From NCBI GenBank assembly GCA_051453625.1, contig JBOZIK010000001.1, positions 261,221,447 through 261,285,446 of the forward strand: DNA of 64,000 nt. The letters are read 5' to 3'. This stretch comes from Welwitschia mirabilis (Eukaryota; Gnetophyta; Gnetopsida; Welwitschiales). Positions 1 through 12,247 of the stretch are shown one piece after another. Position 1 is the first letter of the stretch, and every line of letters starts with the position of its first letter. The translations under genes and the position numbers were made by a program. Under the pieces are notes generated by a model, which was not told the origin of the DNA, searched no databases, and saw nothing but the letters and a program-made list of their open reading frames with translations.

Positions 1-2113
1 ATGAAAATATGCATTATGATTAAGCTGAAGACACCATCCTTCCTACTTTCCAAATGATACACTCTTATCTAATAGATCGCATGGGTAAGATCCTTATAGA
101 TTTCAATTTTTGACTTCTCCATTTTTTGTCATGTTGCAATTTTAATAGTCAATGAAGCATGTGCCAAAATATTCCTCAGTGTGACACCGGTAAGAAAGTC
201 TGAGGTGAAAAAGGTAAAGGTAGAATCAGCATCCAATCTAATAATGTAAACCACTGTATCAGGGTATGAAGCATTAATCACGAGGATTAAATAACTCATT
301 TTAAAGGCATTTCTCAATATGTGACATGTTCCAATTTAGTTGCTAAGGTGTTAGCACAATCATGTGAAATTTTCCATTAAGAATTATGACCTTATTTAAG
401 ATTTAGTAATGGATATAGATGGTGATCATAGTACTAATTTGCCATTTTTTTCATTATATGTTCCCTTTTGTATGTGGTGTATAACATCATGAACGAAGAA
501 ATGGATAGGCATTTTCCAGATCCAAGGTCAAGAAAGTGCTTGAATTTATAGAGCAATGTGATGGGAGTAACATCTAGAGCACCAATTTAAAATTTTGAGA
601 TTAAGAAGCTTTTCAGATTTAGAGTAATAAAATTTTAAACTAGCCAATTCAAAAGAAAAGATGGGCAATAGAGATGAAGTAGAGGAAAAATCCAAACAAA
701 TTGCATTTTCATGTGCTTACAAGGCAACAGAGGTGCACAGATGTATAGGGGTGTTTAGGATCTCACAGAATAAGAATGCAAGTGGGAACCAAAACATGGA
801 TAACTAATGATAAAGAGAATCAAAATAATGATAGGGGGAACATGCTATGCAAATAAAAGTATTATGCAGTAGAAATGCACAACACATCATGAAGAAAAGG
901 GTAAGATCATGCTAAGAATAGGCGATTTCTTAAAATGTTTCTACTTGAAACACTTAATGAGGAAGAGGAGTGGAATTGGAATCTTAAAAATTTCTTTTCT
1001 TTAGGCATTTTTCTTAAGCAAATCATTTTGAATAGGAAATCATAAATTCTAAAAGTATGAAGTGATTAATATTTGATGTTTAGCATTTGAGAGCGCGTGA
1101 GAATGATGGTGTTGTGCTACAGGATGAGAGAGGCATCATTATTAGATTGAAACATTTTTAAGGAACAAAGTAGTGGGTCAAGAAATTCCTTCCAGAATGC
1201 TTCTCCTAGCTATGTTGCTCATTATCTTGAGTTCTCTGCCAGCATTAGAAAATTATGAATTTCTAATAGTGATGGTTAATTATGATTTAAAGGGTTCCTT
1301 TCTTATGCATTAAAAGATTATGAGGACCTTTTCTTTATAGCTCTAGTTTGATAACATAACAGTTAAGGGAAACACTGTTTGAGTAGGTGGTCAGGGGTTC
1401 ATGTTTAGGCTATTACATCGATTTTTATACTAAATGACTTAATAACATTTACTTTTAAATAAAATAAATAATGCCATAGAAATTAAATCTTTATAACATA
1501 ATAATGGTATGCCCTCAATACAAAACCCAAGGAATTAAATGAAAAACATCTTCTTAGATATATTTGTATCCCTTTAATAAAACTTTATTATAAGTGTGAT
1601 TTTCCCCTAAATGTTTCTAATACATCCCTAGGCCATTTAGTCTTAAGAAAATAAAAGCCAATTTAGAATTTTCTCTTAGGAGTTTATCTTGTATTTTTTG
1701 ATGTACGCAATAATTAAGCTCCAAATGAAATTCTACAAATTTTAAACTCCATATTTCTGCCTAGATTATTTGTAGAATTATTATCTAACTAATAAGAAAT
1801 AACCATAGTTACATGTTTGTTAAAAATAAATAATCTAAGTATAATGTAAATAAAATCTTACATTGAAGGAGAAGCACTTGTAATTCTTGTAAATAAAAGG
1901 AGAGTACATTGTACACATATCCATAACACTTGTTATAATAAATTTGAATACATTAACCACTTTCATATTACAATTAGATCTTCTAAGATCCTTCACTAAA
2001 TACATGAATTTAAAGAACAAGTATGATAATAACTCTCCAACCAACAACAACCACGGGCTCATTCCAAGGTCGTTAGTGAGAACTATACTTCCACACTTTT
2101 CAGTATGGTCCAT
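1..2113. repeat. Long dispersed repeat, copy A (possible 3' LTR of a minus-strand element)
   Basis: This stretch matches 4113-6160 along its whole length, in the same order and orientation, with many C/T and A/G differences and small indels. Matching landmarks include the segment near 31-110 against 4143-4220 and the 'agcatttgagagcg' motif near 1082 and 5204. Homology stops at about 2113, exactly where the gypsy gag fragment begins. Two short coding-like stretches recur in both copies (see 4614-4700 and 4097-4393), but both are broken here. If the two copies are LTRs of one minus-strand element, the LTR would be about 3.1 kb and this copy would run off the left edge. A plain segmental duplication is the alternative. 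Confidence 0.6.
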
Positions 2114-2279
2114 GTTAACTTCTTGTCTTTATTCATAAATTCTTCACTTATTCTGGCCTTTTCTAAAGCTTCTGTAATGCTTTTACGTTGGAATAACTTA
2201 ACTTCTCTTTGAATTATACGGTATAATCTAGTATGAATCTACAAACCTTTAATGTTTTGCTTCCTATGAAAGGAGAACA

Positions 2280-2765
2280 TACTGCAAGAGTTCCATAAAC
2301 TTATACTCATATTGAGCTATCATCATTAGACTTGTTTAAGATTATAAAATTCGTCATATTTTGAATTCAAGAAAAATTCTGATATGTACCTAACTTTAAA
2401 TCTTCCTTTATATTCTTCCCAAGGAATGAATATTGGATGAGATACTCAAAGTGTTTCTACATCCTACCATAAGGCTGCTCCTTTCACAAGATAATGGTTA
2501 CTAGTAATGCCTTCTATTTAGAGGTACAGTTGAATAAATCAAATTCTCTTTTAATAGAAATTAATCATGCTTCAGTATCTGCTGCATGATTAACACCCTC
2601 AAAAGTTGGAGGATTCATTCTTTTGAATTACATCATCATCTTCCTAAGGGGTTTTCCATTTTTCCTACCATTGTTCTATTCATGAAGTTCACCTTCTAGG
2701 TTATTAGCTGCATCTACTAAAGTGGTAACTTCAGTTAGTCGATTCATTGATCTTCTAGGAGGCAT
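2280..2765 (-). pseudogene. Ty3/gypsy gag fragment (N-terminal part), decayed
   Basis: Read on the minus strand from a start codon at 2765, the translation begins MPPRRSMNRL and continues through the motif RMNPPTFEG, near 2594-2623. It then reads as 'D(T)EAxLISIKREFDLF'. This is the usual opening of plant gypsy gag proteins (a Pro/Arg-rich start, then 'PPxFxG', then the capsid region). At least six in-frame stops interrupt it, several of them TAG or TGA where CAG or TGG would be expected, which fits C-to-T decay. The fragment ends within the capsid; no zinc knuckle, protease or RT follows, so the element is cut off or was gag-only. The primer-binding site lies about 240 bp upstream on the same strand, at the normal distance. 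Confidence 0.8.
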
Positions 2766-2939
2766 ATTCTTCCTGTGGAGATCAACTACACATATTATAA
2801 ATCCATGATAAAAATAGTTAAGCCAAGTGAATTTGCAAGCTAACAATAGTTATACCCAGTGAGGTCATCAACTTAGTAATAGTTACACCAGTGAATTATC
2901 AACTTAACCATAGTTGTCCCAAGTAAATTCGAAACCTAA

Positions 2940-2951
2940 GTTCTAATACCA
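2940..2951 (-). other. Second PBS relic (tRNA-Met type)
   Basis: The minus strand reads TGGTATTAGAAC, which is the initiator tRNA-Met primer site TGGTATCAGAGC with two transitions. The sequence on its LTR side ends TGTTACA, a normal plant LTR 3' end. It sits 63 bp from the better-preserved site at 3003-3014, so two LTR-end plus PBS junctions lie side by side. Confidence 0.55.
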
Positions 2952-3002
2952 AATTGTAACACTCAAAAGTTCTATAGTTGAAAAATCTCTAGAAAGTTTA
3001 AT

Positions 3003-3014
3003 GCTCTGATACCA
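3003..3014 (-). other. Retrotransposon primer-binding site, initiator tRNA-Met
   Basis: The minus strand reads TGGTATCAGAGC, a perfect 12-base match to the complement of the plant initiator tRNA-Met 3' end. It lies 3 bp from a CA-ended LTR terminus (plus strand starts TGTAAAGG at 3017) and about 240 bp upstream of the gag start. It fixes the element as minus-strand and marks the inner edge of its 5' LTR. Confidence 0.85.
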
Positions 3015-3016
3015 AA

Positions 3017-4112
3017 TGTAAAGGCCCCCAGATTTTAACAACTAAAAACTTGAAACTTATAGTACCAAAACTTATAGTAACAACTAAAAACTTGAAATTT
3101 ATGTATCAAAAAGTAATAGTGTAATTATTTTCCCAGTGGTTATATCCTAGTGTATTCAATAATAGCCAACATTAACTATAATTACCATAGGAAATGTAAG
3201 ATCTATAATTAGTAAAGTATTATTTGTGGGTCAAAGAATCAATGCAATAGAGTTAGAACACCAAAGTAATGTGATGCCCCAAGTAGATGGGCTAACTAAA
3301 GCCATATTTACAATTACTCCTTGATTACTTAAGAGTATGGCTAAAGCACAAATAATCTCAGGTTAATATGGTAAGATAGAAGATATAGCACTAATAAATG
3401 GTCTACTAACATTTACAAGACAAAGAAATAATCCATTATAAAGATTAGCATAGAAAAAAAATATTATCAATTATAAAACCATGTAGATATAAGAACGCTT
3501 TAAGTAAAACTAAGTTACAAATAGTTGGTGACTTAAGATAAATAAAGAGTTACATCCTTTGGTTGATAACTTAGGACAAGATAAGTAAAGAATTACATCC
3601 TTGTAATAGTGGTTTCACACACATCATCCATTTAAGTATTGACTCAATGCCTAGTTACACAATCCTTATTATTTTACCCCATGTTAAATTAATTCTTTCC
3701 TGAACTTTGAAGTTTCATTTGATAATTTTTAAAAGGTTTTTTAAAAGGACTTACAAAGATTCAAACACCCAAACTCCCATGTATCATCTTGTTTCCACTC
3801 TAATAACCAATTTCACCATTGTTGTTAACTTGTTCTATTTTGTTTTATTGTTAATAACAAACCTTGGAATTCAAGAATGCTCCTATAGATTCAACGCATT
3901 GAGTATCAGGCAAAGGGGAGAGCTTACCACCAAGAAAAAAAAATATGAAGAATGGCTGGGAAGGGCTCATAACACAGAGACGAACAATGTTTTTAATTAG
4001 TGAAGACAAAATAGGGGAGACTAAGGGAAAGGGACACCTTATTTGCATACACAATTGGAGGGAAACTATGCAGATGGAGGAAGGCACTCCGTCCATTTAT
4101 CTTTTGATTAGA
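3017..4112 (-). mobile_element. LTR portion of the minus-strand gag element
   Basis: The segment starts TGTAAAGG next to the PBS, so in the element's own orientation it is the 3' end of the 5' LTR. It contains a short imperfect internal repeat around 'agttacatcctt' (near 3549 and 3590). No coding signal is convincing; short open frames at 3707-4000 and 3851-4096 look accidental. It runs directly into repeat copy B at 4113 with no visible boundary, so the whole of 3017-6160 may be one long LTR of which copy A shows only the distal part. Confidence 0.5.
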
Positions 4113-4393
4113 ACAAAAACATGCATTATGATTAAGCTAAAGACACCATGCTTGCTACTTTCCAAATGACACACTATTATTTGATAGATTTCATGGGCAG
4201 GATCCTTATAGATTTCAATTTCTGACTTCTCCACTTTTTTTAATGCTGCAATTTTGATAGTCAATGAAGCGTGTGCCAAAATATTCCTCAGTGCGACACA
4301 GTTAAGGGAGTCTGAGGTGAAAAAGGTAAAGGAAGAATCGGCATCCAGCCTAATGCTGTAAATCACTACGACAGTGGATGAATCATTAAGCAC
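4097..4393 (-). other. Open frame of unknown meaning shared with copy A
   Basis: An open frame of 98 codons is partly conserved in copy A (129-317, minus). Both encode the string LRNILAHASLTIKIA preceded by SIRLDADS or IIRLDADS and FTFFTSD. The opposite strand is also partly open here and reads IVNEACAKIFLS followed by SEVKKVK, so the true coding strand, if any, is unclear. No family is recognised. It could be a captured host exon or plain non-coding LTR sequence. Confidence 0.25.
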
Positions 4394-6160
4394 AAGGAGA
4401 AAATAACTTATTTTAAGGCATTTCTCAATATATGACGTGTTCCAATTCAGTTGCTAAGGCATTAGCGCAATCACATGAACTTTTCCATTAAGTGTTATGA
4501 CCTTATTCAAGATTTAGTAATCCAGAAGGGTGGTGATCATAGTACTGACTTCTCTTTTTTTTTTTTTTCCTTTTAATCATACACTCCCTTCTGTATGTGG
4601 TACGTAACATCATCGACGAAGGAATGGACAGGCATTTTCCAGATCGGAGGTCGAGAAAGCGCTTGAATTTCTAGAGCAGTGTGATGGGAGTAATGTCTAG
4701 AGCATCAATTTAAAATTTTAAGAAGAAGCGTTTCAGATTTAGAGTAATAAAATTTTTAACCAGCCAATTCAAAAGAAAGGCTGGGTAACAAATATGAAGT
4801 AGAGGAAAAAGCTGAACAAATTGCATTTTCATGTGCTTGCAAGGTAACAGAGGTGCATGGGTGTATAGGGGCGTTAAAGATCTTAGAGAATAAGAATACA
4901 GGTGGGAACAGAAACGCGGATAACTAACGATAAAGAGAATCAAAATAAGAAGAGGGTAAAACATGCCGTGCAAAGAAAAGTACCCTGCAGCAAAAATGCA
5001 TCGTTCACCACAAAGAAGAGGGTAAGATCACGCTAAGCATAGGCGATTTCTTGAAACATTTTCACTTACGCTTGACAAGGAAGAGGAGCAGAATTGGAAT
5101 CTTGAAAACGTCTTTTCTTTGGGCATTTTTCATAAGGAAACTGTTTCGAAGAAAAATCATAAATTCTAAAATTATGGAGTGATTAATATTTGATGTTCAG
5201 CATTTGAGAGCGCATGAGAATGATGGTGTTGCATTGCAGTAGGAGAAGGGCATCATTATTGGATTGAAACTCTTCCAAGAAAGAAATTAGTGGGTCAAGA
5301 AACACCTTCCAAAATGCTTCTCCAAGATGTGCCACTTATTATCCTAAGTTCTTTACCAGCATTGGAAAATTATATGTTTCTAATAGTGATGGTTAACTAT
5401 GATTTGAAGGGTTCCTTTCTTACACATTAAAAGATTGTAAGCACCTTTCCTTTACAGCTCACTTATAAATAAAATAATTAATAACATAGAAATTAAATCA
5501 TTATAACATAGTAATGGTATGCCTTCAATCCAACCCCCAAGGAATTAAATGAAAAGCATCTTCTCAAATATATCTAGATCCCTTAATAAAACTTTATTAT
5601 AAGTGTCATTTTCCCCTAAATGTTTCTAATACACTCCTATGCCATTTAGCCTTAAGAAAATAAAAGCCCATTTAGATATTCATCTTAGGATTTTATTATG
5701 TATTTTTTTGATATACATAATAATTAAGCTCTAAACAAAATTTCACAAATTTTAAACTGCATATTTTCGCATAGATTATTCTTAGAATTATTTCTCTAAT
5801 TAATAAGATATAACCATAGCTACATGTTTGTTCAAAATAAACAATCTAAGCACAACATAAATAAAATCTTACATTGAAGGAAAAGCACTTGTAATTCTTA
5901 CAAATAAAAGGGGAGATAAATTTCATGCATAGTCATAACACCTTCTTTATAAATTTGAATACATTAACCACATCCACATTACAATTAGAACATCTACGAT
6001 CCTTTACTAAATACATGAAATTAAGCTACCAATATGAAAATAACTCTCCATCCAACAGGAGACACTGGCTCATTCCAAGGCCATCCTCATGCTAGGTCCT
6101 GCACATGTAAAGCATGGTATGAGAATTATACCTCCATAGTTCCCAGTATGGTCTATGGAA
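4113..6160. repeat. Long dispersed repeat, copy B (possible distal 5' LTR)
   Basis: This is the better-preserved copy of 1-2113. It keeps more CG dinucleotides (for example near 4610-4660) than most of the window, so it may have decayed less. It includes a run of 14 T at 4555-4568. Near its end a segment of about 30-40 bp (around 6080-6110) is absent from copy A. Open frames on both strands are short. The coding-like stretch at 4614-4700 is annotated separately. Confidence 0.6.
4614..4700 (+). other. Short coding-like segment shared with copy A
   Basis: The plus frame reads 28 codons that include SEVEKALEFLEQCDGS and then a stop. In copy A (about 493-575) the same frame holds SKVKKVLEFIEQCDGS with one CAG-to-TAG stop. 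Most differences keep amino-acid character. It is too short to assign. It may be an exon remnant carried by the repeat, or chance. Confidence 0.25.
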
Positions 6161-7340
6161 AGGTTTAAGGTAAGGGTTTTTGAGAACAGAAAGGAATCCA
6201 CAAAATATCAGTTCACCAAAACCTCAAATCAAAACAAAAATTGAGGTATAATATCAAGATCTCATAAAAGTTCAAGGAATAGTATGCCCCATCAGAGCGG
6301 TGTCAATTACCCATTGTTTACTAAATTATTCCTATGACTAATAGGAACCCCTCAAGTGGATAATCCCCTAAAGTCACACGACATTATGTCATGCAATAGT
6401 TAGATGGATAACCACTCAGATCATTGACAACCACTCCTATGGCTAGTAGGAGCCTTTCAGGTGGCCCAACCCCTGAAGCCACATGATTTAGTCACAACAA
6501 AACTTAAACATTGAAGATAAATCATAGCTNNNNNNNNNNNNNNNNNNNNNNNNNNNNNNNNNNNNNNNNNNNNNNNNNNNNNNNNNNNNNNNNNNNNNNN
6601 NNNNNNNNNNNNNNNNNNNNNNNNNNNNNATGTTTGTTCAAAATAAACAATCTAAGCACAACATAATAAAATCTTACATTGAAGGAAAAGCACTTGTAAT
6701 TCTTACAAATAAAAGGGGAATACATTGTGCACATATCCATAACACTTCTTAAAATAAATTGAAATACATTAATAACTTTGATATTAGAATTAGATATTCT
6801 AAGGTTCTTCACTAAATACACAAGTTTAAACAACAAGTATGATAATAACTCCCCAACTAATAGTAGCCACTAGCTCATTTCAAGGCTATCCTCATGCTAG
6901 GTCTTGCACATGTAAAGCATGATGTGAGAACTGTACCTCCACAGTTCCCGATATGGTCCATAGCAAGGTTTAAGGTAAGGATTTTTAAGAACAGGAAGGA
7001 ATCCACAAAAATATCTGTTAACCCAAATCTTAAATCAATATAACAATTAAGGTATAATATCCAGATCTCACGAAAATGTTAAGGAACAGTATGGCCCATC
7101 AGAGGGATGTTAATTACCCATTGTCTACTGAATCATTCCTATAGCTAATAGGAACCTTTCAGATGGGATAATTCACCTGAAGTCACATGACATCATGTTA
7201 TACAACAGCTAGATGGGTAACCACCCTAATCACTGACATCCACTCCTATGGTCAATAGAAGCCCTTCAGGTCACCCAGCCCCTAAAGCCATATGATTTGA
7301 TCACAATAAAGCTTAAACGTAAAAGATATATCATAGCTAG
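5823..7340. other. Overlapping contig ends around gap 6530-6629
   Basis: The sequence before the 100-N gap (5823-6529) is repeated after it (6630 to about 7340). The left contig ends inside the second copy and the right contig starts inside the first, as two overlapping contigs laid end to end would. The apparent duplication is probably an assembly artefact. Confidence 0.75.
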
Positions 7341-8330
7341 GAAATGCATAAGAAAACAATTTAATTCAAATGCATGAAGGATGTAGGACTCAATTAGGNN
7401 NNNNNNNNNNNNNNNNNNNNNNNNNNNNNNNNNNNNNNNNNNNNNNNNNNNNNNNNNNNNNNNNNNNNNNNNNNNNNNNNNNNNNNNNNNNNNNNNNNTT
7501 ATAATAAATTCAAATACATTAATCACTTTGATATTAGAATTATATATTCTAAGGTTCTTCACTAAATACATGAGTTTAAACAATAAGTATGATAATTACT
7601 CTCCAACTAACAGTAGCCACTAGCTCATTCCAAGGCTGTCCTTATGCTACGTCTTGCACATGCAAAGCATGGCGTGAGAACTATACCTCCACAGTTCCCA
7701 ATATGGTCTATAGCAAGGTTTAAGGTAAATATTTTTAAGAACAGGAAGGAATCCACAAAAATATCAGTTAACCCAAATCTCAAATCAATACAACAATCAA
7801 GGTATAATATCCAGATCTCACGAAAATGTTAAGGAACAGTATGCCCCATCAGAGGGATGTCAATTACCCATTGTCTACTATATCATTCCTATAGCCAATA
7901 GGAACCCTTCAGGTGGGATAATCCCCCTAAAGTCACATGACATCATGTCATGTAATAGCTAGATGGGTAACCACCCTAATCACTAACAACCACTCCTATG
8001 GTTAATAGAAGCCCTTCAGGTGGCCCAGCCCCTAAAGCCATATGATTTGGTCATAAGAAAGCTTAAACTTAAAAGATAAATCATAGCTAGGAAATGCATA
8101 AGAAAATGATTTAATTCAAATGCATGAAGGATGCAGGAGTTAATTAGGATATAGAAGAGATAAACAGATTTGCATGAACCAAAAAAGATTATTGAAAACC
8201 ATAAAATCATATTGATTTTTGAGAAGAATTCAAGATCTCACAAAGGTTGCAANNNNNNNNNNNNNNNNNNNNNNNNNNNNNNNNNNNNAAAGGGTTCTCT
8301 GCAAATGAAAGTGAGGGAAGAGAAGAAGGA
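6161..8330. repeat. Flanking repeat block with an internal 107-bp doublet
   Basis: One sequence of about 750 bp appears three times here because of two overlap joins. Each copy holds an internal imperfect tandem pair with spacing 107 bp, for example 7884 and 7991, with the core 'cctatNNNNaatag' followed by 'cccttcaggtgg'. The block is relatively GC-rich for the window. It has no coding frame beyond short accidental ones. It resembles LTR or other high-copy repeat DNA; its parent element is not identified. Confidence 0.5.
6731..8148. other. Overlapping contig ends around gap 7399-7498
   Basis: 6731-7398 and 7499-8148 are copies of each other on either side of a 100-N gap. The left one ends 'ctcaattagg' and the right one reaches 'gttaattagg' at 8148 before continuing. 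The pattern is that of overlapping contig ends. Confidence 0.75.
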
Positions 8331-9699
8331 GGGTCTTATTTATGGTTAAGGTCTAGTGGAATGAGTCACTGGAATATAAAGATTAACCATAATAAACAAG
8401 GGCAGTTATAAGGTACGGATTTCCATTACCTTATTAGGCCACTAGGAAAATAATAAATAATAATTAAGCTTACATAATTAACAAATAAAGAGACGTTAGC
8501 AGTAATTAAAACATTCCATAAATAAAATAATAATTCTACACATTAAGCATCTTTTAATCATAATAATTTCAAATTCAAATCCACAACTCATTGACCCTTT
8601 TTAAAATGAGTAGTTAAATGAATAAGCCAAAGCACAAAATAATAATCATGAAACTATTAGCATTAAAGGAAAACATAAAAGATTTAGCATGAATTATAAG
8701 CTTTTACATATTTAGAACTTAAGTCTTGATTGTATGAAATTTGGGATTTGACATATCTAAGTCAAAAACATAGCCTGGAATTATTCAAGGACCTACAACA
8801 TGAACATTATTATTCTTGAACATGTTTAGGTTCTTTTTATAACCCAGTTTGAATGTAAGCTTTACCGTCCTTCTTGACTTATTGCAAGATCCTAGAGATG
8901 AGTAGCAAAATTTTTCTAGTGAGAGATTCTTCTCTCTTTAATACATATAATTATAAAATATTTGGATATTGGGAGAGCAAGTACTTATAGAAAGTATTTT
9001 ATTTTAAATAGTATTAGTGGTACTTAGATCTAAGTCCCCTCATCAGTTCCTTCATCCCAAAGGATATGAACTACCTTCACATAGCTAATCTTTAGTATGC
9101 TTGTATTTGAATGATTATAAATATTGAACAAGAAGCTTCTATAGTGTTGAAGCACTTTGGCATGTTTCCCTTTTTTCATCCTTAAGAGACATTACAAATA
9201 TTCCACAATAGAAGTAATGGCTATTGTGATTAAAGTATGTAGTTCTAACCTTTACTTTATTAAATGTCACTTCACTTACTTTTCTACTTATATTTCCATG
9301 TGTTTTAAGATCTTTCATTTTTGTTTAATAATTTCAAAAAAAATTATTTTCATTTTAAGTTAAAAGTACATTAATTCTAGTGTTGATAGGTTGGTTTGTT
9401 TCACATAGAACTAGAACATAGGCATGTATATATAAAGAATGTAAGGTAATTATAGTACAAGAGTGGAATGGTAAGTATATAAATAATCAATGTAAGAATA
9501 GTATAATTTTTTCATCAACATTTCATGAGGCTTCAAAAATAGAATTCCAATACCCCCACACCTTTCATGTAATTTCCAAGCATTAATATAAAAAAATAAG
9601 CATACAAAATAATATAAAAGAAGATAGAATGACATCAAAACAAGTTAGTATACCCACTATGTAACCTTTACTTTCTTCTCATGCCCATTATTATAGACT
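8331..9699. other. Unassigned AT-rich DNA
   Basis: No open frame, repeat pair or retroelement motif was recognised on either strand, apart from accidental short frames. Gap 8253-8288 lies just before it. Confidence 0.5.
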
Positions 9700-10690
9700 A
9701 GAGAGTTTAAATCATGGTTAAAGAAGTTAATAAATCAATAACATCTAATAGAAGTCTATAATACATATAATAGGAAAGAACAAAAATGGAATAGTAGTAA
9801 ATAGATGTATAAAGTAAATAATAGAGTATAACAGTAAGAAAGAGGAAGTGTAGACATAGAAGTATAGATATAATTAGATAATTTAGAGATAGCGGTTGGA
9901 TAAATATGTTGGAAGAAAGGCACGACACAATATAATAAGACATTATAAGATGGGTATGATAAGGTAGGATATGAGATAGATGATAAAGGCATAGAAAGCC
10001 ATAAATGTAGTATAGGATAAATGGTGCATAAGCAGAAGTAAGTATTAGATAAAATATTGGTTAATATAAATGGTAAAAGTAGAGAATAAGAAGAAAATAA
10101 GAAAATGAATAAATGTAAAGATTATAAATGGTGCATACATGTTAAAGATGGAAATAGTAAAATAATTATAGAAAAGAAGATGATAATAAAGTTAACTGAT
10201 ATAGTAAAAAAAAATAGTGATATAAATAGTAAGCATATAAAAGTATAATAAGTTTAGTAGTAAATATTATATAGATATGATAATAGAAGTATGAAGTGGT
10301 AATGTATATGGTTATATGATAAGAATAATAATTAGTATTTATGTATATAAATAATAAAATAGAAGTATAAACTAAGTTAAAATATGGAAATACATGAGAA
10401 TAATAATGTTGAAGTGAAATGTAGATCATGTGAAAGACATGATAGAGTAAGAGAAATAATAAAATAGAAATAGATGTAATTTAAAAAATACAATAGAAAA
10501 AGCTATAATGTATAAATTATATAAAAAAGTAATATTGTAAATATATAAATTAAATAAGAAAGTACAAATACATAAAATAGCATAAGGAATGCATATTATG
10601 AATGAGATAAATAAATAAAAGGAAATAAATTATGATCAAAAGAGAAGTTTATAAACAATAAAGAGTGATAGTAAAGAGTGTATATATAAA
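9700..10690. repeat. C-depleted, purine-biased low-complexity tract
   Basis: The plus strand is almost free of C for about 1 kb; the 60-base line 10261-10320 has none and 10321-10380 has one. G and A dominate over T in phrases such as 'agtaaatag' and 'aatagaagta'. Open minus-strand frames here (for example 9707-9943) are low-complexity Tyr/Leu/Ser strings that follow from this base bias and are not genes. The tract ends at the (CA)n run. Confidence 0.7.
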
Positions 10691-10693
10691 TAA

Positions 10694-10695
<2 letters not shown>

Positions 10696-10736
<41 letters not shown>
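10696..10736. repeat. (CA)n microsatellite
   Basis: An uninterrupted dinucleotide run of about 20 repeats lies directly after the C-depleted tract. Confidence 0.97.
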
Positions 10737-10737
<1 letters not shown>

Positions 10738-11882
10738 GTATGGTATGTGCTCCTAGTGTGTGATTCTATGTGGAAGGCCTTCTTAGTAAGCTTCTTGATA
10801 TTTTTTTCTTTTATTATTAGTATATATTTTTAATACCTTTAAATTAGACCCTTTGACACTGCCCTTGTAACTTTTCCTAAGTGGTCCTCATATTCATTTG
10901 TTATTATTAATATTTAATTCTTATTTATGAACCTCTAAATTATTCTATTTTATAGTTTTATATTGTCCCATCTTATGTATAAATCTATGGCTAACTCCTT
11001 TTTAGCGGGGTGACACCTACTCTAGATGCCTTAATGTGCTAACTTATTTATATTATCATTACAAGACTTTATAATGAATATTAATTATTATTCTTAATTA
11101 CTTATCATTTTACTTTGGACTCTGTTGTATTCATTATTAGTAAAGGTTCCCTTATATGTTTCAATTACATATAATGAAGCTTCTAGTACTTCTTATTATA
11201 TGTTAATGCCCATATTTCTTTGAGATTCATAATGGATATTTTAATAAAATGTAGGAAATATTTGATAAGATTAAAGATTCTTTCTTTTAGATGGGCTTCT
11301 TAGATAATGTTTTTAATAAGTGTGAATGTTATAGTTAGTATTATTATTATAAACATGTGCTATAATCATGTTTTATACAGTATTATTAAATATTAAATTA
11401 GCATTCTAATCTTAATGGAAATGTAAAAATATCATAAAGGAACACTTGGATATTGGTTAGTGATTCATGACAAGATCTTAAAATTATTAAGAATGATCCA
11501 TTAATTCTAATAATATTTTCATATATTCCATGTTCATATATTTTTCTTTATTTTAATAATATGCTCAAGAATATCTTTGTGTTATTTTTACCACTTATAA
11601 TGATTTATAAGATTAGACACTTTTAGCATGTATGCCATGTTTCTCTTTTAATTATTTCATGTAAGAATTCATAATTATATAATGATGTTTGTTAGGTATA
11701 TTTATGAAAAATCATTTTTTTAGCATATTTCAATGAAACTATGTTATGGATTTTATATGATGTAGGTTAAGGGAATTCCTTAATGATCATGTATTCTTCT
11801 AATATGCTTTAATGAATTTGGGCTATGCATTCATAAATGTGTTTTCTTATATGTTTGAGAATATGAATTAAATGTCTTTTAG
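10737..11882. other. Unassigned AT-rich DNA
   Basis: No coding or repeat feature was recognised. It ends at a 10-N gap (11883-11892) where the first bases of the following LTR appear to be missing. Confidence 0.5.
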
Positions 11883-12247
11883 NNNNNNNNNNATGCCATA
11901 GTTGGGTAATTTAGTTGCATTAAAAAGAGTTTACGAGGATGCAATCAAGCATTTTTTGATCTATATGAAACAGCCAATAGTCCCCGTTTGTCATACAAAT
12001 GTTTCTTCTATGTCCAAATTTGAAATCTAAAACCTAAAAACATGCAATACAAATTATATTTTTCAAATACTAAGAAAGAGATAGAAGTATTCAAGGGCAA
12101 AAAAATAGCTCCTTTGAATTAAGTAAAGTACAATAGTAATACGTTTTAAATTCAACCTCTTACATGTTAAACATCTATTTTTTTATATAACCCTCTAGTG
12201 TAGTTCAATGAATTCAAGACATTTGTAATTATGTAGGATTTCACAAA

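Noticed and set aside
9707-10429. Minus-strand frames resembling membrane proteins (Tyr/Leu/Ser-rich)
   Set aside because: The composition follows from the C-depleted strand; overlapping frames in other phases look the same.
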